From NCBI GenBank assembly GCA_019359395.1, contig JAHHHK010000022.1:1-64000 (forward strand): a DNA stretch of 64,000 nucleotides. The letters are read 5' to 3'. A program made the translations under genes and the position numbers. Shown one piece after another: positions 36,780-46,711 of the stretch. Below the pieces are notes generated by a model. The model was not told the DNA's origin and ran no database searches. It saw nothing but the letters and a program-made list of their open reading frames with translations. The DNA comes from Komarekiella atlantica HA4396-MV6 (GTDB taxonomy: Bacteria > Cyanobacteriota > Cyanobacteriia > Cyanobacteriales > Nostocaceae). Each line of letters opens with the position of its first letter. The stretch's first letter is position 1.

Positions 36780-38080
36780 CACTCAAGTCTCTACAAAATT
36801 CTCAACCGCTGAGTTTACGCCGCAATTTCTATTGGACATTTGCGGGAAACATGATTTACGCAAGTTGTCAGTGGGGGATGTTAGTAGTGCTTGCCAAATT
36901 AGGAACTCCAGAAATGGTAGGACGGTTTACGTTGGGGTTAGCAGTTACCGCGCCAATTATCCTGTTTTCAAATCTCAATTTACGGGCAGTTCAAGCAACG
37001 GATGCTAAACAGCAATATCGTTTTGGAGACTACTTATTGTTGAGGTTGATAACAATTGTACTCGCTGTTGTAGTGATTATCGGGCTAACTTTTGTGGGGG
37101 GTTATCGCGGGGAAACAGCCTTAGTAATTTTGGTGATTGGACTAGCAAAAGGTATTGAATCTATTAGTGATGTTTTTTATGGTTTATTACAGCAGCGCGA
37201 GCGCATGGATAGAATTGCCAAGTCCATGATTTTTAAGGGTTTGCTGTCATTGATTGCTTTAGGTGGTGGGGTTTTTCTGACAAAAAGTGTTGCATGGGGA
37301 GCAGTCGGACTGGCATTTGTATGGTTATTGATTTTAATTGTTTATGACATTCCCATCAGTATTAGATTGATTGGCGTCAATAATTTACGAACTTGTTTTA
37401 CTCTAGTTCGGGAATTTTTCAAAGTGCAAAGTTTTGAGCGATCGCCCCTGCAAAAATTTGACACAAAAACTCTCAAAGAATTACTTTGGCTAACGCTACC
37501 TCTGGGTTTTGTCATGATGCTAATTTCGCTCCAAACTAACATTCCTCGTTACTTTATCGAGCGTTACTTAGGAGAAAGAGAGTTAGGAATTTTTGCAGCG
37601 ATCGCCTATTTACAAGTAGTGGGAATAACTGTTGTACTGGCACTTGGACAATCAGCAACTCCCCGACTGGCAAAGTATTATGCATCAGGCGATCGCTCTT
37701 TATTTAAAACTTTGCTACTCAAACTTATTGGTGTAGGAGTGATACTTGGTGCTGTAGGTGTGCTGTTGGCTTGGGTTACTGGTAGAGAGATTCTTACTAT
37801 TCTATATAAACCTGAATATGCTCGGTACTCTAACCTATTTATTGGGGTTATGATTGCAGCCGGAATTGGATATATAGGAAGCTACTTAAACTTTGGAATT
37901 ACTGCAACTAGAGCATTTGAACGTTTTACTATACCTTATCTGCTACTGACGTTACTCACAGTTGCAACATCGTGGTTACTTATCCCAAATTTTGGTTTAG
38001 TTGGTGCTGTGTGGACTTTGTGCATTATTAGCATCGCAGGCTGTTTAACATCAACTTTCATCTTAATAAGAATCCGATAA
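36776..38080 (+). CDS. polysaccharide flippase (Wzx-like, MOP superfamily)
   Basis: A 434-residue protein with about twelve membrane helices and no large soluble part, for example FTLGLAVTAPIILFSNLNL and FIGVMIAAGIGYIGSYLNF. It begins within the last codons of the kinase gene (ATGA overlap), so it is translationally coupled. It would flip lipid-linked repeat units across the inner membrane before polymerisation by the Wzy-like protein at 40174. Confidence 0.85.
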   Translation: MTLKSLQNSQPLSLRRNFYWTFAGNMIYASCQWGMLVVLAKLGTPEMVGRFTLGLAVTAPIILFSNLNLRAVQATDAKQQYRFGDYLLLRLITIVLAVVVIIGLTFVGGYRGETALVILVIGLAKGIESISDVFYGLLQQRERMDRIAKSMIFKGLLSLIALGGGVFLTKSVAWGAVGLAFVWLLILIVYDIPISIRLIGVNNLRTCFTLVREFFKVQSFERSPLQKFDTKTLKELLWLTLPLGFVMMLISLQTNIPRYFIERYLGERELGIFAAIAYLQVVGITVVLALGQSATPRLAKYYASGDRSLFKTLLLKLIGVGVILGAVGVLLAWVTGREILTILYKPEYARYSNLFIGVMIAAGIGYIGSYLNFGITATRAFERFTIPYLLLTLLTVATSWLLIPNFGLVGAVWTLCIISIAGCLTSTFILIRIR

Positions 38081-38161
38081 GTTTGGACAAAGTTATACAT
38101 AAAAAATTTTAAATAATCACATGTGTGCTGGTGGTTTTAATGAGGAAAATAAAGAAAAACA

Positions 38162-38950
38162 ATGCCTAAATGTTCAGAATGTCGAATGTTAACTATCAAT
38201 AAGTGTTCAGCTTATGCCAAAGCTCAGGAAATTTTGGGAAGAGAGCTTCCACCACCCCCCGTGGGAGCGTGCGAAGTTCCTATTGTAGAGGATTACCTAC
38301 AATTAATTAAGGAAGGAATGACGGTTCTAGAAATCGGCTGTGGAACTTGGGATTTAATCAAAAATCACTGTGAACGTATCGGGGCGCGTTATGAAGGAAT
38401 CGACACAGAGACAGAATATTTTGGCAAAAAAACAATAGCCACTCGTTTAGAAAATTTAGCAGATCTCTCTTTTCCAGATGAATCGTTTGATGTCGTAATT
38501 GGCAACCAAACAATGGAACACTGGGCAGAAAATGGCTGTTCACTCGAATGGGGGCTTTATCAGTGTTTTCGAGTTTGCAAGCCAGGTGGGCGAGTTTTAA
38601 TGAATGTTCCAATTCATTTTCATGGTACACGTACATTTATGCTTGGGCAAATTGAGATTATCAAACAACTATTTGCCTCATTTTCAGGTAAAGTATTATT
38701 TGAAAAATGGGGGCATCCATCTGAGCCTTTGCCTGAGTTTTTTTCCTATCCTGGTTACTGGGTATTAGACAATTGCCCAGCCTATGTATTAGATATTCAA
38801 GCCATTAAAGATAGACCTTTACCAGAGAATTATTACAATCGCGGTGCAACTTCTGGACAGCTTGCTCAACTACAAAACTATCCTCTTTCATACAACATAT
38901 ACCGTGTTTTGCGAAAGACTGGTTTATTCTCAAACCCTGAAATCTCTTAA
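38162..38950 (+). CDS. SAM-dependent methyltransferase with N-terminal Cys motif
   Basis: A 262-residue class I methyltransferase. MTVLEIGCGTWDLIKNH is motif I; LSFPDESFDVVIGNQTMEHW and CFRVCKPGGRVLMNVPIHFH follow as in the Methyltransf_11 group. The first residues have CSECRMLTINKC, a possible metal-binding knot. Within the exopolysaccharide operon it probably methylates a sugar or a glycan end. Confidence 0.82.
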   Translation: MPKCSECRMLTINKCSAYAKAQEILGRELPPPPVGACEVPIVEDYLQLIKEGMTVLEIGCGTWDLIKNHCERIGARYEGIDTETEYFGKKTIATRLENLADLSFPDESFDVVIGNQTMEHWAENGCSLEWGLYQCFRVCKPGGRVLMNVPIHFHGTRTFMLGQIEIIKQLFASFSGKVLFEKWGHPSEPLPEFFSYPGYWVLDNCPAYVLDIQAIKDRPLPENYYNRGATSGQLAQLQNYPLSYNIYRVLRKTGLFSNPEIS

Positions 38951-38976
38951 TGCATAGATAATTAGGTGAAACTCAA

Positions 38977-40134
38977 ATGACTGTTAAGCGGATTCTTCAT
39001 GTTGTTGGTTGTATGGATCGAGGGGGAATTGAAACATGGTTAATGCACGTTTTGCGAAACTGCGATCGCCAACGTTTTCAAATGGATTTTTTAGTAGAAA
39101 CTACAAAACAAAGTGCATACGATGATGAGATTCTAGCTTGCGGGAGCAAAATTATTCCCTGTCTGCATCCGTCTAAACCATTGCAGTACGCTCATAACTT
39201 TAAGCAACTGTATTGTGAACATGGGCCTTACGATATTATTCACAGTCATATTCATAACTATAGTGGTTATGTTTTGCGATTAGCCAAACAAGTTGGTATT
39301 CCGATCCGTATTGCTCATAGTCACAACGACACTTCAGCAATCGACGCAAAAGCCAGATTATCTCGGCGTTTATATTTAGGTTTGACAAACCATTGGATCA
39401 AACAATATGCAACTACGGGATTAGCTTGTTCTAGTGCTGCTGCTGCTGCACTTTATGGCTCAGAATGGAAAGAAGATTCTCGCTGGCAGCTGCTTTATTA
39501 TGGGATTGACCTTTCTGCTTTTGATTTTGAAAATGATCCAATTGTCAGGCGATCGCAGTTTAACATCCCAAGAGATGCTTTGGTAATTGGTCATGTTGGT
39601 AGATTCGATCCACAAAAAAATCACGATTTTCTGATCGACATTGCAGCTGAGGTTATTAAACGCGAACCCAAAGCATATTTTGTATTAATTGGAGATGGCC
39701 CCCTGCGTTCCAATGCGGAAAAAAAAGTACAACAATTAGGATTAAGTCAGCAAATTATTTTTGCAGGATTGCGTTCAGATGTGCCGCAGCTAATGAAAAC
39801 TTTAATGGATGTATTTCTTCTACCATCACTTCATGAAGGCTTACCTTTAGTATTACTTGAAGCACAGTCAGCAGGACTTCCCTGCATTTTTTCTGATACA
39901 GTTACCGAGGAAGCAAACATAGCCAATACTTTAATGCAGAGAGTTTCTTTATCTCAACCTGCTGATCAATGGGCTGAGATAATCCTTACCGCTAACCATG
40001 CAAAGCCAAAAATTACTCAAAAAGAATCTTTAGCTTTAGTCAAAGAAAGTCCTTTTAATATTCACATAAGCGTTCAAAAATTACAAAGTCTCTATAATCT
40101 AAATTCTCCTAAGCATAAACTAGTGAAAGTATAG
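38977..40134 (+). CDS. GT4-family glycosyltransferase
   Basis: A 385-residue GT-B enzyme. ILHVVGCMDRGGIETWLMHV is the N-terminal donor-loop start, and LPSLHEGLPLVLLEAQSAGLP holds the E-x7-E motif that contacts the nucleotide sugar. It is similar to EpsF-type exopolysaccharide transferases. It builds the repeat unit on the lipid carrier; the sugar is not predictable. Confidence 0.88.
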   Translation: MTVKRILHVVGCMDRGGIETWLMHVLRNCDRQRFQMDFLVETTKQSAYDDEILACGSKIIPCLHPSKPLQYAHNFKQLYCEHGPYDIIHSHIHNYSGYVLRLAKQVGIPIRIAHSHNDTSAIDAKARLSRRLYLGLTNHWIKQYATTGLACSSAAAAALYGSEWKEDSRWQLLYYGIDLSAFDFENDPIVRRSQFNIPRDALVIGHVGRFDPQKNHDFLIDIAAEVIKREPKAYFVLIGDGPLRSNAEKKVQQLGLSQQIIFAGLRSDVPQLMKTLMDVFLLPSLHEGLPLVLLEAQSAGLPCIFSDTVTEEANIANTLMQRVSLSQPADQWAEIILTANHAKPKITQKESLALVKESPFNIHISVQKLQSLYNLNSPKHKLVKV

Positions 40135-40173
40135 AGTGAATTAGGTATTAACAATTAGCATCCTCAATTTATT

Positions 40174-41559
40174 TTGCAGAACTTGAATACATTTTCAACT
40201 ATTAGCCAAAATAAAATTAAACAACCGAGCAACGTTGCAGTTATATCAACTTTATCGGTGAAAAATACTCAATGGCAATTTATCGCTCTGTGCTTATATT
40301 TGCTATCTCAAAGTTTTACAATTCCGATTTTAGCTATTGGTTCTTGGGCAACCTGGCTGACTCTTCCAGATTTAGCAACAGTTCTGCTTGTTTTGACATT
40401 TATACTAAATTATTGGCACAAAAAATCAGCAGTAGTATCAAGTGCAAATAAAAAAATGTTTGTCGTGCTAATATTTGTGTTTTTATGCTGCATAATGTCA
40501 TATTTAATTTATTTTAGTAACTTGATAGATCTAAATGCTAACGGTGTCAGACTTGGCATTTATCAAATTTATCGCTTAATTGAATTCTTATGCGTTTTTG
40601 CAGTAACAGCACAGATTCCTTTAACTCCCAAAAGAATCGATGTTTTAAAGCAAATTACTAACTTTCTTTTAATATTTGTTTGCTTATCAATTATATTAAC
40701 CTTTTTTGCCATCGTACCTTTAAATGCGCTGACAGCACATTTACCGCAAGGTAAGGATGTGGCTGGTGCATGGAGCGAGTATGCACGGTTAGGAAAAATT
40801 GGCGGAAGAGGCTGGGGAACTATCAGTTACAACCACGGTTGTGTAGCAGCGCATGTAACTATGATTGCGGCTTTAAGAATATATTTAGGACTCGGTAAAC
40901 AAGTAAAAATTGACTTTTTACTATTATTTTTATCGCTAATTGCTTGTTTTATTACTGAGTCACGCACTGGATTTTTAGGGATCCTACTTTTTGTAATAGT
41001 ATATATGCTAACAAAACCAAGAAATACAGTAATAGCTATTAGCTTGGCTGCGTTATTATTAGGTATTGTTGCTTTAACAAGTATAGGTAATTTAGATTCA
41101 GTGAATTTAGTCTCAGTTCAAGGATCAGTATTAGAACGACAAACAACTTTATTAGATGCAGGTAATGCCGAAAACTTGAGCGGTAGAGATAGTATTTGGG
41201 AAGAAAAAATCAAATTTTTAAATCAAGAGCCTTGGCGATGGGTAGTTGGTACAGGTTTCGGTTCAGCTTGGGATAATGGTGTAGATAGTGGCAGCGCTCA
41301 TCTACTTTTTCTCCATATAATTATAGAAAATGGCATTATAGGATTGCTAGTTTTTGCTGTTTTATTTTACAAGATACTGTCTCTGTTATATCAAAATGAG
41401 TTATATATAAAACCTATATTCTGGGTAACAATAATCTTTTTATTCACTTCATTTACTCAAGAAATATTTTATCCAATACCAGCAATGGGAAGCTTTATCG
41501 GTTTTTATTTATGCTCTGTTGCTATAGCACTTCGCAAAGACATCAAAGTAATTAAGTAA
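40174..41559 (+). CDS. O-antigen ligase/polymerase-like (Wzy-type) membrane protein
   Basis: A 461-residue protein with about ten to twelve helices and one large periplasmic loop between VALTSIGNLDSVNLVSVQG and GTGFGSAWDNGVDSGSAHLLFLHIIIENGIIGLL. The last stretch is the Wzy_C signature, in which a His follows a short Ser/Ala run. It would join repeat units into the polymer. The start is uncertain: TTG at 40174, with no ATG before residue 94; a GTG near 40258 is an alternative. Confidence 0.8.
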   Translation: MQNLNTFSTISQNKIKQPSNVAVISTLSVKNTQWQFIALCLYLLSQSFTIPILAIGSWATWLTLPDLATVLLVLTFILNYWHKKSAVVSSANKKMFVVLIFVFLCCIMSYLIYFSNLIDLNANGVRLGIYQIYRLIEFLCVFAVTAQIPLTPKRIDVLKQITNFLLIFVCLSIILTFFAIVPLNALTAHLPQGKDVAGAWSEYARLGKIGGRGWGTISYNHGCVAAHVTMIAALRIYLGLGKQVKIDFLLLFLSLIACFITESRTGFLGILLFVIVYMLTKPRNTVIAISLAALLLGIVALTSIGNLDSVNLVSVQGSVLERQTTLLDAGNAENLSGRDSIWEEKIKFLNQEPWRWVVGTGFGSAWDNGVDSGSAHLLFLHIIIENGIIGLLVFAVLFYKILSLLYQNELYIKPIFWVTIIFLFTSFTQEIFYPIPAMGSFIGFYLCSVAIALRKDIKVIK

Positions 41560-41597
41560 ATTAAGACATGTATAAAATTATTTTTAAAACTTAAAAT

Positions 41598-42764
41598 ATG
41601 AGAATCATCAATAATAAAATTACCAATTTATTTTTAATATTTATCAGTACTTTATTAGTTGCGATCGCCTGCTTCTATTTTATTCCAAGCAAGAATGACA
41701 TGCAAGATATTGGTTATATATCCAATAGTAATAATATTTTATCAAACAGCAAACCTTTTTTCCCATTTGGTTTATATTATGTTGATTATAATGTTCCCAA
41801 AAATATTAAAGCAGAATTAAAAATAAAAGCTTTAAATAATATGGCTCATGCCGGATTCAATATAATTCACACATCTAATAGTGAAAAACCAGATGATGAT
41901 AGAATCATGTTAGACCAAGCTAAAAAACTAGGGGTTCATGTCATCATCGAGGGGCCTGCTGAAACCGACGTAATGGATGCATTTAAAGGTAAATCTGCGC
42001 TGCTTGGTTGGAATATCGCTGATGATGCTAATTCAAGATACAAACGTGATACAGTATTAAATAGACATAAGCAAGTCAAAAAAATTAATCCTAATTATTT
42101 GACATATATTAGTATGTTTTCTTTAAAGCCAGAAGTAGTTATGCGTTTCTTACATACTTCTGACTTAATAGGTTTTCAAAGTTATCCTATTTCTGATAGA
42201 CCTTTGAATTCAACTTTTTATGATATGAAACTTCTTGTTGATATATCAAAAAAATATAATGCTGCTCCAGCTATAGCTAATTTACAAACTTTTAAATGGA
42301 ATGAGCCTGATAGTATTGGCAATCCCCAGCGAAAACCAAGATTTAGCGAAATTCGCAACATGACATATCAAGCACTGCTGGGTGGTGTCAAAGGAATTAT
42401 TTATTTCAGCTACCTTTATGAGGATTGGTATTTGCCAGAACATCAAGAATTATGGAATGGTTTGAAATCTTTGGTTCCTGAAATCAAGGTTATTAGCCCA
42501 ATATTACTGGATGGAAGTTTAAATCAAATTGATACGGGATTCAAAAATATATTGGCTGGAATTTGGATAAATCAAAACCAAGTTTTAGCCGTTATTATTA
42601 ACACATCTTATACTGACACAACAAAAGTTGCAATTAAAGTTCCTGCAAATCTCAGTCAAGCAAAATCTATATTTGTAAACCGTGCTTCAGGTTTAGTTAT
42701 TAGAGGTGGCAAGCTTTCTGGCTTAATTAAGCCTCTAGATGTTCATGTCTACAGTTTAAGTTAG
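41598..42764 (+). CDS. membrane-anchored TIM-barrel-like protein, possible glycoside hydrolase
   Basis: A 388-residue protein with an N-terminal membrane helix (NLFLIFISTLLVAIACFYF), so it is secreted or anchored. FFPFGLYYVDY, MAHAGFNIIHTSN, LLGWNIADDAN and VKGIIYFSYLYEDW resemble beta-alpha elements of glycoside-hydrolase barrels, followed by a beta-rich end (ILAGIWINQNQVLAVIINTSY). No catalytic residues can be named with confidence. Its place between the polymerase and a transferase suggests trimming or binding of the polymer. Confidence 0.6.
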   Translation: MRIINNKITNLFLIFISTLLVAIACFYFIPSKNDMQDIGYISNSNNILSNSKPFFPFGLYYVDYNVPKNIKAELKIKALNNMAHAGFNIIHTSNSEKPDDDRIMLDQAKKLGVHVIIEGPAETDVMDAFKGKSALLGWNIADDANSRYKRDTVLNRHKQVKKINPNYLTYISMFSLKPEVVMRFLHTSDLIGFQSYPISDRPLNSTFYDMKLLVDISKKYNAAPAIANLQTFKWNEPDSIGNPQRKPRFSEIRNMTYQALLGGVKGIIYFSYLYEDWYLPEHQELWNGLKSLVPEIKVISPILLDGSLNQIDTGFKNILAGIWINQNQVLAVIINTSYTDTTKVAIKVPANLSQAKSIFVNRASGLVIRGGKLSGLIKPLDVHVYSLS

Positions 42765-42775
42765 GAGGCTATTTA

Positions 42776-43972
42776 ATGAACGTTGTTGTATCAATTGACC
42801 ATCGTTATTTTGGTACACCTGATGGTGCTGTTTGGACTTCAACAAATTGTGGATATCCGTTCTGGTTGCGTTACTTAGAAGTATTCGATAGTGTACGTAT
42901 TGTGGCACGAGTACGTCCAGTTACCTCAGTACCAGCCCATTGGCAACGTGTTGACGGCGAAAACGTTTCGGTTGCAGCTGTTCCTTTCTATGTTGGCCCA
43001 GTACAGTACTTGCTAAAAGCTGCACAAGTCCAACAGGCTGTTAGGAATGCTGTTAATTTAACTGATGCTGTTATTTTGAGAGTTCCCTCAAACGTAGCTA
43101 ATTGCATTTACGATTGGGTACGTCATACTAATCAGCCTTATGCTTTAGAAGTAGTAGGCGACCCTTACAATTTCTTTGCACCTGGTTCAGTTAAACATCC
43201 TTTACGCCCCTTTTTTCGTAGGTGGTTTACACATAAGTTAAAAAATAAATGTATCGAAGCTGCGGCTGTTTCTTATGTTACGAAACAAGCTCTGCAACAA
43301 CGGTATCCTTCCAGTAAACAAGCTTATTCAACTTATTATTCAGATGTTGAATTATCTGATGAAGCTTTTGTCTCTACTCCTCGTTTACCTAAACTTAAAT
43401 CAGGCAAACTCACCTTAATTACTGTTGGAACTCTAGAGAACTTTTGTAAAGCTATTGATGTATTAATAGATGCTGTTTCTATGTGCATTCAAGAGGGGTT
43501 AAATCTGGAGTTAGTTATTGTTGGAGATGGTGAATATAGACCAGATTTAGAAGCTCAAGCCAAAAAACTAGGAATTCAAGAGCGTGTGTTTTTCCGAGGT
43601 CAACTACCATCTGGTAAAGCTGTATTAGAACAGTTAGATATGGCAGATATGTTTGTACTGCCCTCCCGTCAAGAGAGTTTACCTAGAGCTTTGATTGAAG
43701 CTATGGCAAGAGGATTGCCTTGTATTGGTTCTAATATAGGAGGCATTCCTGAATTACTATTAGCTGAAGATTTAGTAATTCCAGGCGATACAGTTGGATT
43801 AGCAACCAAAATTCAGGAAGTATTTGCCGAACCCGAAAGGATTCTACGAATGTCAACTCGGAATCTAAAAGTAGCAAAAGAGTATAATGAAAAACTACTT
43901 AAACAACGTAGACTAGAATTTTATAAATATATAAAAGAAGTAACGGAAATTAGCTTTAAAAATCAAACTTAA
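42776..43972 (+). CDS. GT4-family glycosyltransferase
   Basis: A 398-residue GT-B enzyme. LTLITVGTLENFCKAIDVLIDAV opens the C-terminal domain, and LPSRQESLPRALIEAMARGLP is the E-x7-E motif. The ATG follows GGAGGCTATTTA, a good ribosome-binding site, and the gene starts 11 bases after the previous stop. Role in assembling the exopolysaccharide unit. Confidence 0.88.
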   Translation: MNVVVSIDHRYFGTPDGAVWTSTNCGYPFWLRYLEVFDSVRIVARVRPVTSVPAHWQRVDGENVSVAAVPFYVGPVQYLLKAAQVQQAVRNAVNLTDAVILRVPSNVANCIYDWVRHTNQPYALEVVGDPYNFFAPGSVKHPLRPFFRRWFTHKLKNKCIEAAAVSYVTKQALQQRYPSSKQAYSTYYSDVELSDEAFVSTPRLPKLKSGKLTLITVGTLENFCKAIDVLIDAVSMCIQEGLNLELVIVGDGEYRPDLEAQAKKLGIQERVFFRGQLPSGKAVLEQLDMADMFVLPSRQESLPRALIEAMARGLPCIGSNIGGIPELLLAEDLVIPGDTVGLATKIQEVFAEPERILRMSTRNLKVAKEYNEKLLKQRRLEFYKYIKEVTEISFKNQT

Positions 43973-44027
43973 AATTGCTTTAGACAAAAGTCTACAGTTA
44001 AAACTATCTCAATAAAATTTACGTTTA

Positions 44028-45122
44028 ATGAAAATATTTTACATAATTACCCGTGCTGTGAGCGGCGGCGCTCAAACTAACGTCTTAGAACTTATTCGCG
44101 GTTTTCGAGATAAATTTGAGATTATACTATGCACAGGAGAAGAAGGATTTCTGACTGAATCAGCATTAAAATTGGGAGCTAAGGTACATGTATTACCTAA
44201 CTTAATGCGTTCTGTCAATTTATTCCAAGATATCCAAGCAGTAGGAAATATTTTAAGCCTAATTCGTCAATACAAACCAGATTTGATTCATGCCCATTCA
44301 TCAAAGGCTGGGATATTAGGACGACTTGCAGCAAAATTGGCTGGTGTACCTGCTGTTTTTACGGATCATGGTTGGGCTTTTGCTGCCAAACTTCCCTGGT
44401 ACTGGAAACTTTTAGCGATTCCCAGCGAGCAACTTGCAGCTCATTGGTGTTCAAAGATTATCACAGTATCTAAATATGATTTGTCTTTAGCTATTCAGTA
44501 TCGTATTGCTTCCCGAAATAAACTAGTTAGAATATATCTTGGTATACCCGATACTGTTTATCGTGCCGAACCTGGCAAAACAGATGTGGTAAAAATTGTC
44601 ATGGTAGCTCGCTTTTCACCGCAAAAAGACCAAAGCCTGCTTTTAAAAGCATTAGCTGGTATTGATAAACCTTTCGAGTTACTTTTTGTTGGTGATGGCT
44701 CTACACGGGAGCAAGTAGAGTCTTTAACTCAAAACTTAGGCTTGAAAAAACAGGTTAAGTTTTTGGGTTCTCGTTCTGATGTAGAACAAATTCTTCAAGA
44801 CACACACATTTTTGTTTTATCAACAAATTGGGAATCATTTGGATTAGTTTCAGTTGAAGCAATGCGTGCTGGATTACCAGTTGTAGTTACTAACGTTGGA
44901 GGGGTTAGTGAAGTAGTTGTAGAGGGAGAAACTGGTTTTTTAGTCCCAAAAGCAGATGTAGTAGCTATGCAAGAAAGGTTAACTCAACTCATAGCTAACG
45001 CTGATTTAAGAATTCGCATGGGGAACGCTGGACGCAGACGCTATGAAACACACTTTACTGTTGAACGAATGCTAAATGAAACTTTGGAGGTGTACATGGA
45101 ATGTAAGATAAAGTCTAAATAG
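44028..45122 (+). CDS. GT4-family glycosyltransferase
   Basis: A 364-residue enzyme. FYIITRAVSGGAQTNVLELI starts the GT4 acceptor domain; VVKIVMVARFSPQKDQSLLL and STNWESFGLVSVEAMRAGLP are in the nucleotide-sugar domain. It is the last gene of the exopolysaccharide operon, with non-coding repeats following. Confidence 0.88.
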   Translation: MKIFYIITRAVSGGAQTNVLELIRGFRDKFEIILCTGEEGFLTESALKLGAKVHVLPNLMRSVNLFQDIQAVGNILSLIRQYKPDLIHAHSSKAGILGRLAAKLAGVPAVFTDHGWAFAAKLPWYWKLLAIPSEQLAAHWCSKIITVSKYDLSLAIQYRIASRNKLVRIYLGIPDTVYRAEPGKTDVVKIVMVARFSPQKDQSLLLKALAGIDKPFELLFVGDGSTREQVESLTQNLGLKKQVKFLGSRSDVEQILQDTHIFVLSTNWESFGLVSVEAMRAGLPVVVTNVGGVSEVVVEGETGFLVPKADVVAMQERLTQLIANADLRIRMGNAGRRRYETHFTVERMLNETLEVYMECKIKSK

Positions 45123-45995
45123 TAGTTCACTAATCTAAAAATGATAGGTTTAGGTTGGCAAAAGGGCAAAGGGGAAAGGGGAAAGGAAATAAACCTTTCT
45201 TCCTAAAGAGTCAACTTTCTTTGGCAAACTACTAAGTAGGTAGACGTAATTAAATGTAAGATAAAACTTTTGTTCATAGTGAGCCATTTATTGCTCTAGA
45301 TAAGGTGTTCAAAAGCTAGAACCGCTTACTATGAGCTTTGATTTAATTAAACCCTTCTACTTAGAATAAGACTTAGGCAATGACTCTTCCTTATAGCAAA
45401 TCTCATTTGAGTAAACTTCTTGCTAAAATCTGAATAAAATCAAAAATAACTATAGATTTGCACCGATATTTATTTGTGTTCATCTGTTTTGGAAAGTTTC
45501 CTAGGTTGGGAAACTCCGTTCGCATGATTGCGTCTCATGCCACTTGCTCCACTTGGGGAGCCAGCGCCGTGCAAAGAGAAGTTGCCAGGAGGGTTTCCCT
45601 CCAAGCAAACTTCGGGAGGTTCCCTGCGTTGAGGCGACTGGCGTGAGACCCCAGACGCTCGCGGACTCGCTAACGCTGCGCTATCGCCTTACAGCCCTTT
45701 GGGCATCCTACGGCGGGCGTCTCCCTTTGGGAGAAGACCGCAGTGGCTCCCCTTCTCTACGTTCGCCTTGGTGTCGCAGATAGACACTCGCGTTGGGAGA
45801 AATTCTGATGCCTGTCTTGAAAAGTTTTGCGCTCCTGTTACCCGGAGCTTCGCTTATTTTTCGCTGTCTGTGTCTGTGGTTCGATTGAACCAATCTCAAC
45901 TTATGTAATAAGTCTAATGATGAGTAGGGACATGGCATTGCCATGTCCCTACGAGTAATTGCAACGTAATCTCCTGAAACGATTTTTAGCTTAAC
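45123..45995. repeat. gene-free repeat block: MITE-like element, palindrome array and hairpin
   Basis: An element at about 45232-45361 has near-inverted ends (CTAAGTAGGTAGACG... against ...CCTTCTACTTAG) and an internal GTTCATAGTGAGCC / GCTTACTATGAGC pair, so it belongs to the GTAGTGAGC family. At 45540-45790 there is a GC-rich array of dispersed palindromes (GGAGGGTTTCCCTCC, GGCGTCTCCCTTTGGGAGAA). At 45924-45952 a perfect hairpin, GTAGGGACATGGCA / TGCCATGTCCCTAC, lies after the KGG gene stop. The frames open across this block are not genes. Confidence 0.65.
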
Positions 45996-46328
45996 CTATT
46001 TTTTCTTATTCTTATGACTCTTACGTCCTGCCTCGGCATGTTGCTCTGGTGTACCACCACGGGTACTCTTTTCTTCACTATTGGCATCATCATCCTCATT
46101 TCGACTACCACTGTAGGAACTTTTGCCACCCTCGCGGCCGATTTCAGCCATGTGTTCTCTATCCTGACTTACGGCTTCACCACCCTTGTGCCCAGCTTCA
46201 CGAGCTTCCTCAGACGTAAACTCGTGGGCAGTGCCTTTTTCATGAGCAGCCTGTCCGCCTTTGCTAGCAATTTCGCGCTGCTTGTCTTCATCCATAGAAG
46301 CAAAGCCACGTTTGCTTGTATCTGCCAT
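45996..46328 (-). CDS. KGG-repeat stress protein (GsiB/con-10 type)
   Basis: A 110-residue, very hydrophilic protein. KGG-type motifs occur as IASKGGQAAHEKG, EAGHKGGEAVS, EIGREGGKSSYSG and TRGGTPEQHAEAGRKSHK. Such proteins accumulate in general stress and desiccation and are probably disordered protectants. AAGGAGTAATATC precedes the ATG, a strong ribosome-binding site. Confidence 0.85.
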   Translation of the reverse strand: MADTSKRGFASMDEDKQREIASKGGQAAHEKGTAHEFTSEEAREAGHKGGEAVSQDREHMAEIGREGGKSSYSGSRNEDDDANSEEKSTRGGTPEQHAEAGRKSHKNKKK

Positions 46329-46639
46329 GATATTACTCCTTGTAATTAACTAAAGCTTTCACTTTTTTAAGCAGTAAAAACTTTTGTTGGTTTTGCATTT
46401 GATCAATTCATGAATTTCTTCAAGTTAGCTACCCAATTAGCTGTATTCATGGCCCTTTAGAGAGAACAATTATGTACTGTTACTCTACTTAAGAGATACA
46501 ACTCAAGTTGAATGGGTAGAGAGAAGTTTATAGACTTACAAAACATCTTCGATATTAAGCGTTAGGTTTTTTATATTTTTACTTTTGATACCTCAACAAA
46601 GTTAGGGTAAAACCTAACTAGTAACTGATATTAGAAGGA

Positions 46640-46686
46640 GCGCTATTCTTCTCCTGCTTATTTCCCGAAAAGATCAAGAATAGCGC
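46640..46686. terminator. hairpin downstream of the HTH gene
   Basis: GCGCTATTCTT (46640-46650) pairs perfectly with AAGAATAGCGC (46676-46686), loop 25 bases. It begins 25 bases after the stop of the HTH gene on the minus strand. There is no long T run, so its function as terminator is probable but not certain. Confidence 0.45.
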
Positions 46687-46711
46687 AACATGTTGAAAAG
46701 TTCAGGCAGAA

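Noticed and set aside
45458-45944. Overlapping ORFs of 62-79 codons
   Set aside because: Same kind of palindromic repeat array as at 7 kb; no gene signals.
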